Part shown: one piece after another, positions 8,393 to 17,047 of the stretch
Layout of the letters: each line of letters opens with the position of its first letter
Position numbering within the stretch: the first letter of the stretch is position 1
Assembly (NCBI RefSeq): GCF_001557215.1
Contig: NZ_LSJM01000305.1
Span: forward strand, 1 to 64,000
Direction of reading: 5' to 3'
Source: Sphingomonas sp. CCH9-E2
GTDB lineage: Bacteria; Pseudomonadota; Alphaproteobacteria; Sphingomonadales; Sphingomonadaceae
Length of the DNA stretch: 64,000 nucleotides
Program-made: the position numbers and the translations under genes
Notes under the pieces: model-generated
The model's database searches: none
What the model was told of the DNA's origin: nothing
What the model saw: only the letters and a program-made list of their open reading frames with translations

Positions 8393-9298
8393 ATGAAGAA
8401 CGACGTGGATCATCTGCCTGAGGTGCAAAGGGGCGAGCTGGAGCGTGTCCAGGGCGTCCTGATGGAGGAGTTCGAAGAGGCGATCGGCAGGGCTACAACG
8501 CCGAGCCGTAAGAACGGCAAGATCCTCAAGATCATCCTGTTCGGATCCTATGCGCGTTCCGATTGGGTCGACGAACCCGAGAACGGCTATCAATCCGATT
8601 TCGACCTGCTGGTGATCGTCAACCACGACGACCTGACCGACATCGCCCATTACTGGTACATCGCAGAGGATCGCATCCTGCGCGACGCGGCGATCGCGCG
8701 GCCGGTCAACATCATTGTGCATTCGCTCGACGAGGTGAACCAGTCGCTCAAGCGCGGCGAGTATTTCTGGGTCGACATCGCGCGGGACGGGATCGTCCTC
8801 TACGAGCTGCCCTGCCATCCGCTGGCGACGCCGATGCCGCTCACCCAAGCCGACGCCTACCAGATGGCGAAGACGTACTTCGAGGAGTGGCTGAAGAAGA
8901 TCGACAGCTCTCTCAAGGGCGCGCAGTTCTACATCGGAGAGCAGGAATGGAAGGACGCAGCCTTCACCCTGCATCAGGCAACTGAGCGCGCTTACGTCTG
9001 CTTCCTACTGGTGCGGACCCTCTATTTCCCACGCTCGCACAATATCAAGTTCCTACGCTCGCTCGCTGAGGGCAACGAGCCCCGGCTGATCGAGGCTTGG
9101 CCCCGCGATACCCGCATCGATCGTCGGCGCTTCCAGTTGCTCAAGCGCGGCTATGTCGAAGCCCGCTATTCCAGCGCCTATGAGATTACGATCGAGGAGC
9201 TGAACGCGATTCTGGCGTGCGTGCGAGCGCTGCGCGACATCATCGAGCGGGTCTCGCGTGAGAGGTTGGAGCAGCTGCGCGCCACGGCTGGGTCGTAG
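8393..9298 (+). CDS. Fused nucleotidyltransferase (MNT) and HEPN domain protein
   Basis: The product has 301 residues from ATG 8393; no strong ribosome site is visible and the frame continues upstream. The N-terminal domain carries the polymerase-beta-type nucleotidyltransferase signature GSYARSDW (G51-S52) with the acidic pair D69 and D71 in SDFDLLVIV, so it looks catalytically intact. The C-terminal part (about 160-295) is a helical HEPN domain with the conserved SHNIKFL element. The canonical R-x4-6-H RNase motif is not clear; the nearest match is R-x7-H in RTLYFPRSH. Separate MNT and HEPN proteins form HepT/MntA toxin-antitoxin pairs in which the MNT modifies the HEPN RNase. Here both are one chain, next to a Gabija-like pair. 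A defence role is inference. Confidence 0.8.
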   Translation: MKNDVDHLPEVQRGELERVQGVLMEEFEEAIGRATTPSRKNGKILKIILFGSYARSDWVDEPENGYQSDFDLLVIVNHDDLTDIAHYWYIAEDRILRDAAIARPVNIIVHSLDEVNQSLKRGEYFWVDIARDGIVLYELPCHPLATPMPLTQADAYQMAKTYFEEWLKKIDSSLKGAQFYIGEQEWKDAAFTLHQATERAYVCFLLVRTLYFPRSHNIKFLRSLAEGNEPRLIEAWPRDTRIDRRRFQLLKRGYVEARYSSAYEITIEELNAILACVRALRDIIERVSRERLEQLRATAGS

Positions 9299-9353
9299 AA
9301 CTCCATCAAGATCAATGCCCTGACTTGAAACGGCGCCGTGCACCACCGACATC

Positions 9354-9382
9354 CCTCCTATCGTTCAACAACGGAAAGGAGG
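9354..9382 (+). promoter_or_regulatory. Hairpin that sequesters a strong Shine-Dalgarno site
   Basis: CCTCC (9354-9358) can pair with GGAGG (9378-9382), and inside it CGTT (9362-9365) pairs with AACG (9370-9373) around a CAAC loop. GGAGG is the core of a near-perfect ribosome site, AAAGGAGGT, seven bases before an ATG at 9390. In RNA the ribosome site would be hidden in this stem-loop, as in translational switches or thermometers. The function is inferred from the structure only. Confidence 0.45.
9356..9368 (+). repeat. 13-bp direct repeat, copy 2
   Basis: This is identical to 8321-8333 and lies inside the hairpin at 9354-9382. A 13-bp match may be chance across 64 kb, but the two copies bracket a single gene within 1.05 kb. 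Confidence 0.5.
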
Positions 9383-9389
9383 TGGTCAG

Positions 9390-9464
9390 ATGTCTCATTG
9401 TCGCACGCCGCGCGCGGCAGAATCTCTGAGCATGACCTCCACCGCGGGGGTCCGGCTCGGCTGA
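9390..9464 (+). CDS. Possible 24-residue leader peptide upstream of traG
   Basis: ATG 9390 follows the near-ideal ribosome site AAAGGAGGT by seven bases and opens 24 codons ending in TGA at 9462-9464. The peptide begins MSHCRTPRAAESLS and has no repeated regulatory codons. A perfect intrinsic terminator follows 25 bases later. The unusually strong ribosome site is the only evidence for translation. The whole unit could instead be a small RNA. It lies 210 bases before traG and may attenuate the transfer operon. Confidence 0.35.
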   Translation: MSHCRTPRAAESLSMTSTAGVRLG

Positions 9465-9489
9465 GCTGTCCGCGTTCGGATGACAATGG

Positions 9490-9520
9490 AAAGGCCGTCC
9501 CGAGAGGGGCGGCCTTTCGC
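9490..9520 (+). terminator. Strong intrinsic terminator before traG
   Basis: Bases 9490-9501 pair with 9506-9517 in a 12-bp stem (one G-T pair) around a GAGA loop; the stem starts with AAA and ends with TTT. It separates the leader or upstream transcripts from traG, so traG needs its own promoter in 9520-9670 or regulated read-through. Confidence 0.8.
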
Positions 9521-9674
9521 GTTTGATCAGTCGAATGCTTCCGGCCATATGTCGAATGACTGCATCGTCATCTCAGCCCTAGCTGGCCGCACAGCGCCGC
9601 TGGGCACCATGTAATTTCGAGCGCCGTTGGAAGAGTCATTGCCCGTCGGGATTTCCCCCGGCGGGAGCCTCTTC

Positions 9675-11699
9675 GTGACCCCCACCAAGCTGCTGATCGG
9701 ACAAATCCTTATCGTCTTCGGACTTGTGATCGCGGGCCTGTGGGCGGCGACGCAATGGGCGGCGGCGATGCTGGCCTATCAGCCCGAGCTGGGCCGGCCC
9801 TGGCTGATCGTCGGTGATGTCCCGGTCTACCGGCCCTGGGCGCTGTTTTCGTGGTGGTATCATTACGACGCCTATGCGCCGCACGTCTTCGACAAGGCGG
9901 GCATGCTCGCTGGCGCCTCCGGCTTCCTCGGCTGTGGCGCGGCGATAGCCGGGTCGCTGTGGCGCGCCCGCCAGCGCAGCAACGTCACCACTTATGGCTC
10001 CGCGCGCTGGGCAAAGCCCGGCGAGATCGAGCGCGCGGGGCTGTACCGCGACCGCGGCGTGCTGCTCGGTCGGCTCGGCGGCCAGTATCTGCGTCACGAC
10101 GGCCCCGAGCACGTCATGGCGTTCGCGCCGACCCGGTCTGGCAAAGGCGTCGGCCTGGTCGTGCCGACTCTGCTGTCCTGGACCGGCTCGACGGTGGTCC
10201 ACGACATCAAGGGCGAGAATTGGACGCTGACCGCCGGCTGGCGGTCGCGCTTCTCGCATTGTCTGCTGTTCAACCCCACCGACCCGCGCTCGGCGCGCTA
10301 CAATCCGCTGCTCGAGGTCCGCCGCGGCGCCGACGAAGTGCGCGACGTCCAGAACATCGCCGACATCCTGGTCGATCCTGAGGGGGCGCTCGAGCGGCGA
10401 AACCACTGGGAAAAAACGAGCCATGCGCTGCTGGTCGGGGCGATCCTCCATATCCTCTATGCCGAGGAGGAGAAGACGCTCGCCCGCGTCGCGACTTTCC
10501 TGTCCGATCCGCAGCGCAGCTTCGTCGCGACGCTTCGGCGGATGATGTCGACCAACCATCTCGGCACTCCTGAGACGCCGCGCGTCCATCCGGTCATCGC
10601 CTCGGCCGCGCGCGAACTGCTCAACAAGAGCGAGAATGAGCGCTCGGGCGTGTTGTCGACCGCGATGTCGTTCCTCGGCATCTACCGTGACCCGACCGTT
10701 GCCGAGGTCACTTCACGCTGCGACTGGCGAATCGCCGACCTGATCGATGGCGAGCGGCCGGTCTCGCTGTACCTGGTCATTCCGCCCTCGGACATCAGCC
10801 GCACCAAGCCACTCGTCCGCCTCGTGCTCAACCAGATCGGCCGCCGTCTGACCGAGCGGCTCGAGCAGCGGGACGCTACGACGCGCCGGCACCAGCTGCT
10901 GATGATGCTCGACGAGTTCCCGGCGCTGGGCCGGCTCGACTTCTTCGAGACGAGTCTCGCCTTCATGGCCGGCTACGGCATCCGCGCCTTCCTGATCGCC
11001 CAGAGCCTCAACCAGATCGAAAAGGCCTATGGCGAGCACAATTCGATCCTCGACAATTGCCATGTCCGCGTCGCCTTCGCGACCAACGACGAGCGCACCG
11101 CCAAGCGTATTTCCGACGCGCTCGGTACCGCCACCGAGCAGCGCGCGATGCGCAATTATGCCGGCCATCGGCTCGCACCCTGGCTCGCGCATGTCATGGT
11201 CAGCCGCCAGGAAACCGCCCGTGCCCTGCTGACGCCCGGCGAGGTCATGCAGCTGCCGGCGACCGATGAGCTGGTGTTGCTCTCCGGGCTCGCGCCGGTC
11301 CGCGCGACCAAACTGCGCTATTTCGAGGACCGTAATTTCAGCGGTCGGGTGCAGCCGGCACCGGTTCTCGCCGATGGTGTCTATGGCGACCGCCCCCGCC
11401 AGCGATCGAACGACTGGGGCCGGTTCGCGCGGTTCCCCGACGCGCGGCTCGAGCTCGCCGCGGATCTGACCGATGCCGGAGATGATGGCGGCATGCAGCA
11501 ACAGCGGCATCCCGGCCTCGCCCAGGAGGGCACGGCCCATTCTGTCGAGGCGGACCAGGCCGTGCAGGTCGCGCCGGACGACGACGACAATGTTGCCGCG
11601 GACAAGCGCGCGATGGAGCAGGCGCAGGGGCTGACCCCGGCGGCGCGCGCCTATGGCATCAACGAGGGCGCGCATCGCGACCTCATTCCGGGGCTCTGA
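9675..11699 (+). CDS. traG: Type IV coupling protein TraG/VirD4
   Basis: This membrane ATPase docks the relaxase-DNA complex to the conjugation pore. GTG 9675 is chosen because CGGGAG lies seven bases upstream; a TTG at 9627 would extend it. The product has 674 residues: N-terminal membrane helices (about 5-30 and 75-95), then the nucleotide-binding domain with Walker A TRSGKG (K157) and Walker B MMLDEFPALGR (D413). An acidic C-terminal tail of about 80 residues follows the conserved core. It is the first gene of the transfer operon, with the CopG-like gene two bases downstream. The order traG, copG-like, trbB-I is the one known from rhizobial and sphingomonad ICEs. Confidence 0.93.
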   Translation: MTPTKLLIGQILIVFGLVIAGLWAATQWAAAMLAYQPELGRPWLIVGDVPVYRPWALFSWWYHYDAYAPHVFDKAGMLAGASGFLGCGAAIAGSLWRARQRSNVTTYGSARWAKPGEIERAGLYRDRGVLLGRLGGQYLRHDGPEHVMAFAPTRSGKGVGLVVPTLLSWTGSTVVHDIKGENWTLTAGWRSRFSHCLLFNPTDPRSARYNPLLEVRRGADEVRDVQNIADILVDPEGALERRNHWEKTSHALLVGAILHILYAEEEKTLARVATFLSDPQRSFVATLRRMMSTNHLGTPETPRVHPVIASAARELLNKSENERSGVLSTAMSFLGIYRDPTVAEVTSRCDWRIADLIDGERPVSLYLVIPPSDISRTKPLVRLVLNQIGRRLTERLEQRDATTRRHQLLMMLDEFPALGRLDFFETSLAFMAGYGIRAFLIAQSLNQIEKAYGEHNSILDNCHVRVAFATNDERTAKRISDALGTATEQRAMRNYAGHRLAPWLAHVMVSRQETARALLTPGEVMQLPATDELVLLSGLAPVRATKLRYFEDRNFSGRVQPAPVLADGVYGDRPRQRSNDWGRFARFPDARLELAADLTDAGDDGGMQQQRHPGLAQEGTAHSVEADQAVQVAPDDDDNVAADKRAMEQAQGLTPAARAYGINEGAHRDLIPGL

Positions 11700-11701
11700 C
11701 G

Positions 11702-12106
11702 ATGAAGGTCCGCCAGAACCTCTATATTGATCGCGAGCTCAGCGAAGCGCTCGAAGCACTCGCCGCCAGTCCCGGCGCGAACAAGTCTCGGCTGGTCAAC
11801 GACGCATTGGCGAGCTGGCTCGCGCGGCACGGTTCAAAGGAGGTCGATGACCTGCTCAAGGTCCGGCTCGACCGCATGTCGCGCGAGATCGGTTTGGTCC
11901 GCCGCGACATCGACGTGGTGCTTGAGAGCCTTGCGCTGTTCGTGCGCTACCAGCTGCTGGTCACGGCGCCCTTGCCCGAGGCCGACAGCGCGGCGCTCGC
12001 GATCGGGCTCGAGCGGTTCGAGAAATTTGTCGGCCAGGTCGGACGCCAACTTGCCAGCGGCAGGCGCACCCTCGGCCCCACCGAGCCATTGGAGAAGGGG
12101 TCGTGA
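11702..12106 (+). CDS. CopG/ribbon-helix-helix protein of the transfer operon
   Basis: The product has 134 residues. The first 45 (KVRQNLYIDRELSEALEALA, then KSRLVNDALASWL) fit a ribbon-helix-helix DNA-binding fold. The remainder is helical with heptad-like spacing (VDDLLKVRLDRMSREIGLVRRD), probably for oligomerisation. It starts two bases after traG and overlaps trbB by four bases. In this operon type a CopG-like gene sits regularly between traG and trbB. It may control the operon or act as an auxiliary relaxosome protein; the sequence does not decide which. Confidence 0.85.
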   Translation: MKVRQNLYIDRELSEALEALAASPGANKSRLVNDALASWLARHGSKEVDDLLKVRLDRMSREIGLVRRDIDVVLESLALFVRYQLLVTAPLPEADSAALAIGLERFEKFVGQVGRQLASGRRTLGPTEPLEKGS

Positions 12107-13101
12107 GCGGCGCGGCCGATACCGTGTCGGAAGGCCGGCGCCGCGCGATGCTGCGCACTGCGATGGGGCCAGCTATCGCCGCAGCCCTCGCCGACCCGCT
12201 CGTACTCGAGGTGATGATAAACCCGGATGGCGCGCTGCGGCTCGATCGGCTGGGCGAAGGGCGGACCGATACCGGCATCCGCTTCGAGCCGGCCCAGGTC
12301 GAGCGCATTATTCGGCTCGTCGCCAGCCACGCCCGTATTGAGGTGCATGCTGCGTCGCCGATCGTCTCGGCCGAGCTGCCGCCGCATGGCGAAGGCGCTG
12401 GCGAGCGGTTCGAAGGCGTGCTGCCCCCGGTCAGCCTCGCGCCCTGCTTCTCGATCCGCAAGCCGGCGATTCGCATCTACACGCTGCTCGACTATGTCGC
12501 TGACGAGATCATGTCGGCCGAGATGGCGCGCCTGCTGTCGCTGGCTGTGGTCGAACGCCGCAACATCCTCGTCGCCGGCGGCACCAGTTCGGGCAAGACG
12601 ACGCTGGCCAACGCGCTGCTCGGCGAAATGGCGCATCTAGACGAGCGGGTGATCCTGATCGAGGACACGCGCGAGTTGCAGTCGCCTGCGCCCGATACCG
12701 TCGCGCTGCGCACCCGCGCCGGCCATGTCACCATGGCTGATCTGGTCCGCTCGACGCTGCGCCTGCGGCCCGACCGCATCATCGTCGGCGAGGTACGCGG
12801 CGGCGAGGCGCTCGATATGCTCAAGGCTTGGAACACCGGCCACCCCGGCGGAATCGCTACCGTCCATGCCAATAGCGCAGCCTCCGCGCTGCTGCGCATC
12901 GAGCAACTGATCCAGGAAGCCGTGGTCACCGTGCCCCGCCGGTTGATCGCCGATGCGATCGATCTGGTCGTGTTCATCGCCGGGCGGGGTTCGGCTCGCC
13001 GGGTGGACACGCTCGCACGCGTCGCCGGCCTCGATCCTGACGGCGACTACGCTCTTTTCGACCACCCCCTCGATTTCGCCCGCGCACCTCAAGGAGATTG
13101 A
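12103..13101 (+). CDS. trbB: Conjugal transfer ATPase TrbB (VirB11 family)
   Basis: This cytoplasmic hexameric ATPase powers pilus assembly and DNA transfer. It has 332 residues from GTG 12103, overlapping the preceding gene by four bases. The Walker A GTSSGKTT (K165) is clear, followed by the Asp box (LIEDTRELQ), Walker B-like RIIVGEVRGGEALD and the His box (GHPGGIATVHAN). Length and motif order match TrbB/VirB11. The following trbC has its AAGGAG ribosome site inside the end of trbB. Confidence 0.95.
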   Translation: MSGAADTVSEGRRRAMLRTAMGPAIAAALADPLVLEVMINPDGALRLDRLGEGRTDTGIRFEPAQVERIIRLVASHARIEVHAASPIVSAELPPHGEGAGERFEGVLPPVSLAPCFSIRKPAIRIYTLLDYVADEIMSAEMARLLSLAVVERRNILVAGGTSSGKTTLANALLGEMAHLDERVILIEDTRELQSPAPDTVALRTRAGHVTMADLVRSTLRLRPDRIIVGEVRGGEALDMLKAWNTGHPGGIATVHANSAASALLRIEQLIQEAVVTVPRRLIADAIDLVVFIAGRGSARRVDTLARVAGLDPDGDYALFDHPLDFARAPQGD

Positions 13102-13103
13102 CC

Positions 13104-13433
13104 ATGCGCCTGTCCGTATCTTGCCGCCCTCCGCTCCCCTTAGCTGCGCTTGCCTTCGGGCTGGCGATCGCCGTTTCCGCGCCGGCCCTCGCGAGTGGCT
13201 CCGGCATGCCCTGGGAGCAGCCGCTCCAGCAGGTGCTCGAATCGGTCCAGGGGCCGGTCGCCAAGATCATCGCGGTGATGGTGATCATCACCACCGGCCT
13301 GACACTCGCGTTCGGCGAGACCTCGGGCGGCTTTCGCCGGCTCATCCAGATCGTGTTCGGCCTGTCGATCGCGTTCGCCGCCTCCTCCTTCTTCCTGAGC
13401 TTCTTCAGCTTCGGCGGCGGGGCGCTGGTCTGA
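13104..13433 (+). CDS. trbC: TrbC, pilin-like (VirB2 family)
   Basis: The major pilus subunit precursor, 109 residues. ATG 13104 is placed eight bases after AAGGAG. A signal peptide with an APALA cleavage region (about residues 20-35) is followed by two hydrophobic helices (KIIAVMVIITTGLTLAF, and FGLSIAFAASSFFLSFFSF), as in VirB2-type pilins. The stop overlaps the trbD start by one base. Confidence 0.9.
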   Translation: MRLSVSCRPPLPLAALAFGLAIAVSAPALASGSGMPWEQPLQQVLESVQGPVAKIIAVMVIITTGLTLAFGETSGGFRRLIQIVFGLSIAFAASSFFLSFFSFGGGALV

Positions 13434-13708
13434 TGTCGACTCGCGTCGGCCATCACATCGAAGGGTTTGAGGCAGCGATCCATGGCAGCCTCGGGCAGCC
13501 CATCCTGCTCGGCGGCGCGCCGCGCGGGCTGGCGATCGTCAACGGCACGATCGCCGCAGCGATCGGGCTGGGCCTCCAGCAATGGCTGGTCGGGCTGGCC
13601 CTCTGGGCGGTCGGGCACAGCGTCGCGGTGTTCGCAGCGCGCCGCGACCCGGACTTCGCGCCGGTCCTGCTCCGCCATCTCCGCCAGAGGAGCTATCTCG
13701 CATGCTGA
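13433..13708 (+). CDS. trbD: TrbD, inner-membrane component (VirB3 family)
   Basis: The product has 91 residues. After a polar N-terminus (HHIEGFEAAIHGSLGQPILLGGAPRG), typical of TrbD, come two adjacent hydrophobic helices (about 31-64). It ends with a basic tail. VirB3 proteins dock to the VirB4/TrbE ATPase. The stop overlaps the trbE start (ATGCTGA). Confidence 0.92.
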   Translation: MSTRVGHHIEGFEAAIHGSLGQPILLGGAPRGLAIVNGTIAAAIGLGLQQWLVGLALWAVGHSVAVFAARRDPDFAPVLLRHLRQRSYLAC

Positions 13709-16146
13709 GCTTGCGCGAATATCGCCAGTGCGCCGACCGGCTCGCCGATCATCTCCCTTGGGCAGCGCTCGTCGCACCGGGCGTAGTGCTCAACAAGGAC
13801 GGCAGCTTTCAGCGCACGCTTCGCTTCCGCGGGCCGGATCTGGAAAGCGCGACCGAGGCCGAACTGGTCGGCGCCTGCGCCCGCGCCAACAATGTGCTCA
13901 AGCGGTTCGGATCGGGCTGGGCCCTGTTCTTCGAGGCCGAGCGTGTCGAGGCGCTCGCCTATCCGGCGAGCGCCTTTCCCGATGCCGCTTCCTGGCTGGT
14001 CGACGAGGAGCGCCGCGCCACCTTCGAAGCAGAGGGCGCGCATTATGAAAGCCACTATCACCTGACGCTCACCTTCCTGCCGCCGGCCGATGCGAGCGAT
14101 GCTGCCGGCCGGTCGCTGGTCGAGCGCAACGAAGAGGTCGATGGTCGCGACTGGCGCATGGCGCTGGCCGGCTTCATCGCGGAGACCGACCGTGTGCTCG
14201 ATCTCTTCGCGGGCTTCATGCCTGAGGTACGCGGGCTCTCCTCCGAGGAGACGCTTGCATATCTTCATGCCTGCATTTCGACCCGCTGCCAGCCGGTCGC
14301 GGTGCCCGAGACGCCGATGTATCTCGACGGGCTGCTCGCCGATACGCCACTGGTCGGTGGGCTGGAGCCGAAGCTCGGCGACCGGCATCTGCGTACCATC
14401 ACCGTGCTCGGCTTCCCCAATATGAGCCGTCCGGGAATCCTCGACGCGCTGAACGCCTCGGACTTTGGCTATCGCTGGGTCACCCGCTTCATCGCGCTCG
14501 ACAAGACCGACGCGACCAAGGCGCTGACCAGGATCCGGCGCCAATGGTTCAACAAGCGCAAGTCGATCACCGCGATGCTGCGCGAGGTGATGTACAATCA
14601 GCCGGCGCAGCTGCTCGATAGCGACGCTGACAACAAGGTTGTCGACGCCGACCAGGCTTTGCAGGCGCTCGGCGCAGATTATGTCGCGTTCGGCTATCTG
14701 ACCGTCACGATCACCGTCTCGGACGTGGACCGTATGCGCGCCGACGAGAAGGTCCGCGCGGTCGAGCGGATCGTCAACGGCCTCGGCTTCACCTGCGTGC
14801 GCGAGGGCGTCAACGCGGTTGAGGCATGGCTGTCCTCACTGCCCGGCCACACCTATGCCAATGTCCGGCAGCCGCTGGTCCATACCCTCAATCTCGCCCA
14901 TCTGATGCCGCTCTCGGCGATCTGGGCGGGGCCGGTCACCAATGCCCATCTCGGCGGGCCGCCGCTACTGGTCGCTCAGACCGCGGGCACGACGCCGTTC
15001 CGCTTATCGACCCATGTCGGGGATGTCGGCCATATGCTGGTGGTGGGGCCGACCGGCGCGGGCAAGTCGGTGCTGTTGGCGCTGATCGCGCTGCAGTTCC
15101 GGCGCTATCCGAGTGCCCAGCTCTACATCTTCGACAAGGGCTTTTCCGCACGCGCCGCGGTGCTCGCTATGGGCGGCGCGCATCACGCGCTCGGCTTGGG
15201 AAGCGGCGCAGGGAAGGACGGAGGAAGTGGGCTCGCCTTTCAGCCGCTGCGGAAGATCGACGATACCGATGAGCGTAGCTGGGCGGCGGAATGGATTGCA
15301 GCGCTGCTCGCGCACGAGAAGGTCCTCGTCACCCCGGAGGTCAAGGAAGCGGTCTGGTCGGCGCTGGGCTCGCTCGCCTCAGCACCGGTCGAGGAGCGGA
15401 CGCTGACGGGGTTTACGCTGCTGCTCCAGTCGAATGCACTGCGGACCGCGCTGACCGCCTATACGCTCGATGGCCCTTATGGCCGGCTGCTCGATGCTGC
15501 CGAACAGGCGCTGGCGCTCTCCGATATCCAATGCTTCGAGACCGAGGCGCTGATGGCCCAGTCGGGTGTGGTCGCACCGGTCCTGACCTATCTGTTCCAC
15601 CGGCTTGAGGAGCGCTTCGACGGTCGTCCGACGCTGCTGATCCTCGACGAGGCCTGGATCTTCCTCGACCATCCGCTGTTCGCCGCGCGCATCCGCGAAT
15701 GGCTGAAGACGCTGCGCAAGAAGAACGTCGCGGTGCTGTTCGCGACGCAGAGCCTGGCCGATATCGCCGACAGCAGCATCGCGCCCGCGATCATCGAGAG
15801 CTGCCCGCAGCGCATCCTGCTTCCCAACGACCGGGCGATCGAGCCGCAGAGCCAGGCCGCTTATCAGCGCTTCGGACTCAATGCGCGGCAGATCGAGCTC
15901 GTCGCGCGGGCTACGCCCAAGCGGCATTACTATCTCCAGTCCGCCCGCGGAAATCGCCTGTTCGAGCTCGGCCTGGGACCGATCGCGCTCACCCTCTGCG
16001 GCGCCTCTGATCCGGACAGCCAGCAGCAGATCGATGCGCTGCTCACCGAACGTGGCGCAAGCGCCTTCGCCGCCGAATTCCTCGCCTCGCGCGACCTCGC
16101 ATGGGCCGCCGCGCTGCTCGGCGACTTCATTCCCCCGGTTCGCTGA
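13702..16146 (+). CDS. trbE: Conjugal transfer ATPase TrbE (VirB4 family)
   Basis: The largest ATPase of the secretion channel, 814 residues from ATG 13702, which overlaps the end of trbD. It has Walker A GPTGAGKS (K455), Walker B LLILDEAWIF (D649-E650) and the downstream motif VLFATQSLADI typical of VirB4/TraG-type RecA folds. The N-terminal 400 residues contain the CagE/TrbE/VirB region (for example VGGLEPKLGDRHLRTITVLG). Length agrees with the family. Confidence 0.95.
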   Translation: MLSLREYRQCADRLADHLPWAALVAPGVVLNKDGSFQRTLRFRGPDLESATEAELVGACARANNVLKRFGSGWALFFEAERVEALAYPASAFPDAASWLVDEERRATFEAEGAHYESHYHLTLTFLPPADASDAAGRSLVERNEEVDGRDWRMALAGFIAETDRVLDLFAGFMPEVRGLSSEETLAYLHACISTRCQPVAVPETPMYLDGLLADTPLVGGLEPKLGDRHLRTITVLGFPNMSRPGILDALNASDFGYRWVTRFIALDKTDATKALTRIRRQWFNKRKSITAMLREVMYNQPAQLLDSDADNKVVDADQALQALGADYVAFGYLTVTITVSDVDRMRADEKVRAVERIVNGLGFTCVREGVNAVEAWLSSLPGHTYANVRQPLVHTLNLAHLMPLSAIWAGPVTNAHLGGPPLLVAQTAGTTPFRLSTHVGDVGHMLVVGPTGAGKSVLLALIALQFRRYPSAQLYIFDKGFSARAAVLAMGGAHHALGLGSGAGKDGGSGLAFQPLRKIDDTDERSWAAEWIAALLAHEKVLVTPEVKEAVWSALGSLASAPVEERTLTGFTLLLQSNALRTALTAYTLDGPYGRLLDAAEQALALSDIQCFETEALMAQSGVVAPVLTYLFHRLEERFDGRPTLLILDEAWIFLDHPLFAARIREWLKTLRKKNVAVLFATQSLADIADSSIAPAIIESCPQRILLPNDRAIEPQSQAAYQRFGLNARQIELVARATPKRHYYLQSARGNRLFELGLGPIALTLCGASDPDSQQQIDALLTERGASAFAAEFLASRDLAWAAALLGDFIPPVR

Positions 16147-16171
16147 CCCTCTAACCGAAAGGAGAACACCC

Positions 16172-16927
16172 ATGTCCCAGCGAAACCTCCGCCGACACTT
16201 CTCGAAGTATCTCGTCGCCACAGCGCTCGCGCTCGGCAGCGCCGGTTCGCTCGGCATGGCGCTACATGCGCCGCCGGCGCGGGCGCAGATCACCGTGTTC
16301 GATCCGTCGAACTATTCGCAGAACCTGCTCACTGCGGCGCGAACGCTCCAGCAAATCAACAACCAGATTCAATCGCTCCAGAACCAGGCAACGATGCTGA
16401 CGAACCAGGCGAAGAATCTGAGCCGGATCGACTTCCCCGAACTCCAGGCGCTGACCCGGACACTACAGCAGATCGACCGGCTGATGGGCCAGGCGCAAGG
16501 GATCGGCTTTCGGGTCGATAATGTCGACAGCGAGTTCCGGCGGCTGTTTCCGCAGAGCTTCGACCAGGCGCTGACCACCAACGATCTTGTCGTCGGTGCC
16601 CGGACTCGCCTCGACACCTCGGTCGCCGCGTTCAATCGGACGATGCAGGTGCAGGCGCAGGTTGTCGGCAATGTCGCTGCCGATGCACAGGCGCTCGCCG
16701 CGATCGTGGCGAAGAGCCAGGGCGCCGAGGGCGGACTCCAGGCGCAACAGGCGACCAACCAGTTGCTGGCGCTCACCGCCAAGCAGCAGTTCCAGATCCA
16801 GAACATGATGGCGGCGCAGTACCGTGTCGAGACGCTCGAAGCGTCGCGCCGCGCTCAGGCCCAGGCCGAGGCGCAGGCCGCCACTCGAAAGTTCCTCGGC
16901 AACGGCACGGCCTACCACCCTCGCTAG
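16172..16927 (+). CDS. trbJ: TrbJ, periplasmic component (VirB5-like)
   Basis: The product has 251 residues from ATG 16172, ten bases after AAAGGAG. A signal peptide ends near PARAQ (about residue 39). A long coiled coil rich in Gln and Asn follows (TLQQINNQIQSLQNQATML). A second helical half ends in QAQAEAQAATRK. This matches TrbJ, a minor pilus component. No trbK gene follows; a 120-base hairpin-containing spacer stands in its place. Confidence 0.92.
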   Translation: MSQRNLRRHFSKYLVATALALGSAGSLGMALHAPPARAQITVFDPSNYSQNLLTAARTLQQINNQIQSLQNQATMLTNQAKNLSRIDFPELQALTRTLQQIDRLMGQAQGIGFRVDNVDSEFRRLFPQSFDQALTTNDLVVGARTRLDTSVAAFNRTMQVQAQVVGNVAADAQALAAIVAKSQGAEGGLQAQQATNQLLALTAKQQFQIQNMMAAQYRVETLEASRRAQAQAEAQAATRKFLGNGTAYHPR

Positions 16928-16944
16928 GGGCCTCCCGTCCGAGC

Positions 16945-16978
16945 GTGACGGCGGGCGCTGCCCTCGGTTCGCCGTCAC
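16945..16978 (+). promoter_or_regulatory. Hairpin in the trbJ-trbL spacer
   Basis: GTGACGGCG (16945-16953) and CGCCGTCAC (16970-16978) form a perfect 9-bp stem with a 16-base loop, 17 bases after the trbJ stop. No T-run follows. In this otherwise gapless operon it may mark an RNA processing site or a partial terminator that sets the ratio of upstream to downstream gene products. Confidence 0.4.
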
Positions 16979-17047
16979 CCCGCGGGGCGCGTCTCCGGTT
17001 CCCCGAGCGCGCTCCGCGGGACTTCTCCCCGCCGACAGGAAATGACC

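Noticed and set aside
16928-17047. Possible trbK gene
   Set aside because: The spacer has no lipoprotein-like frame with a ribosome site; only a hairpin is seen.
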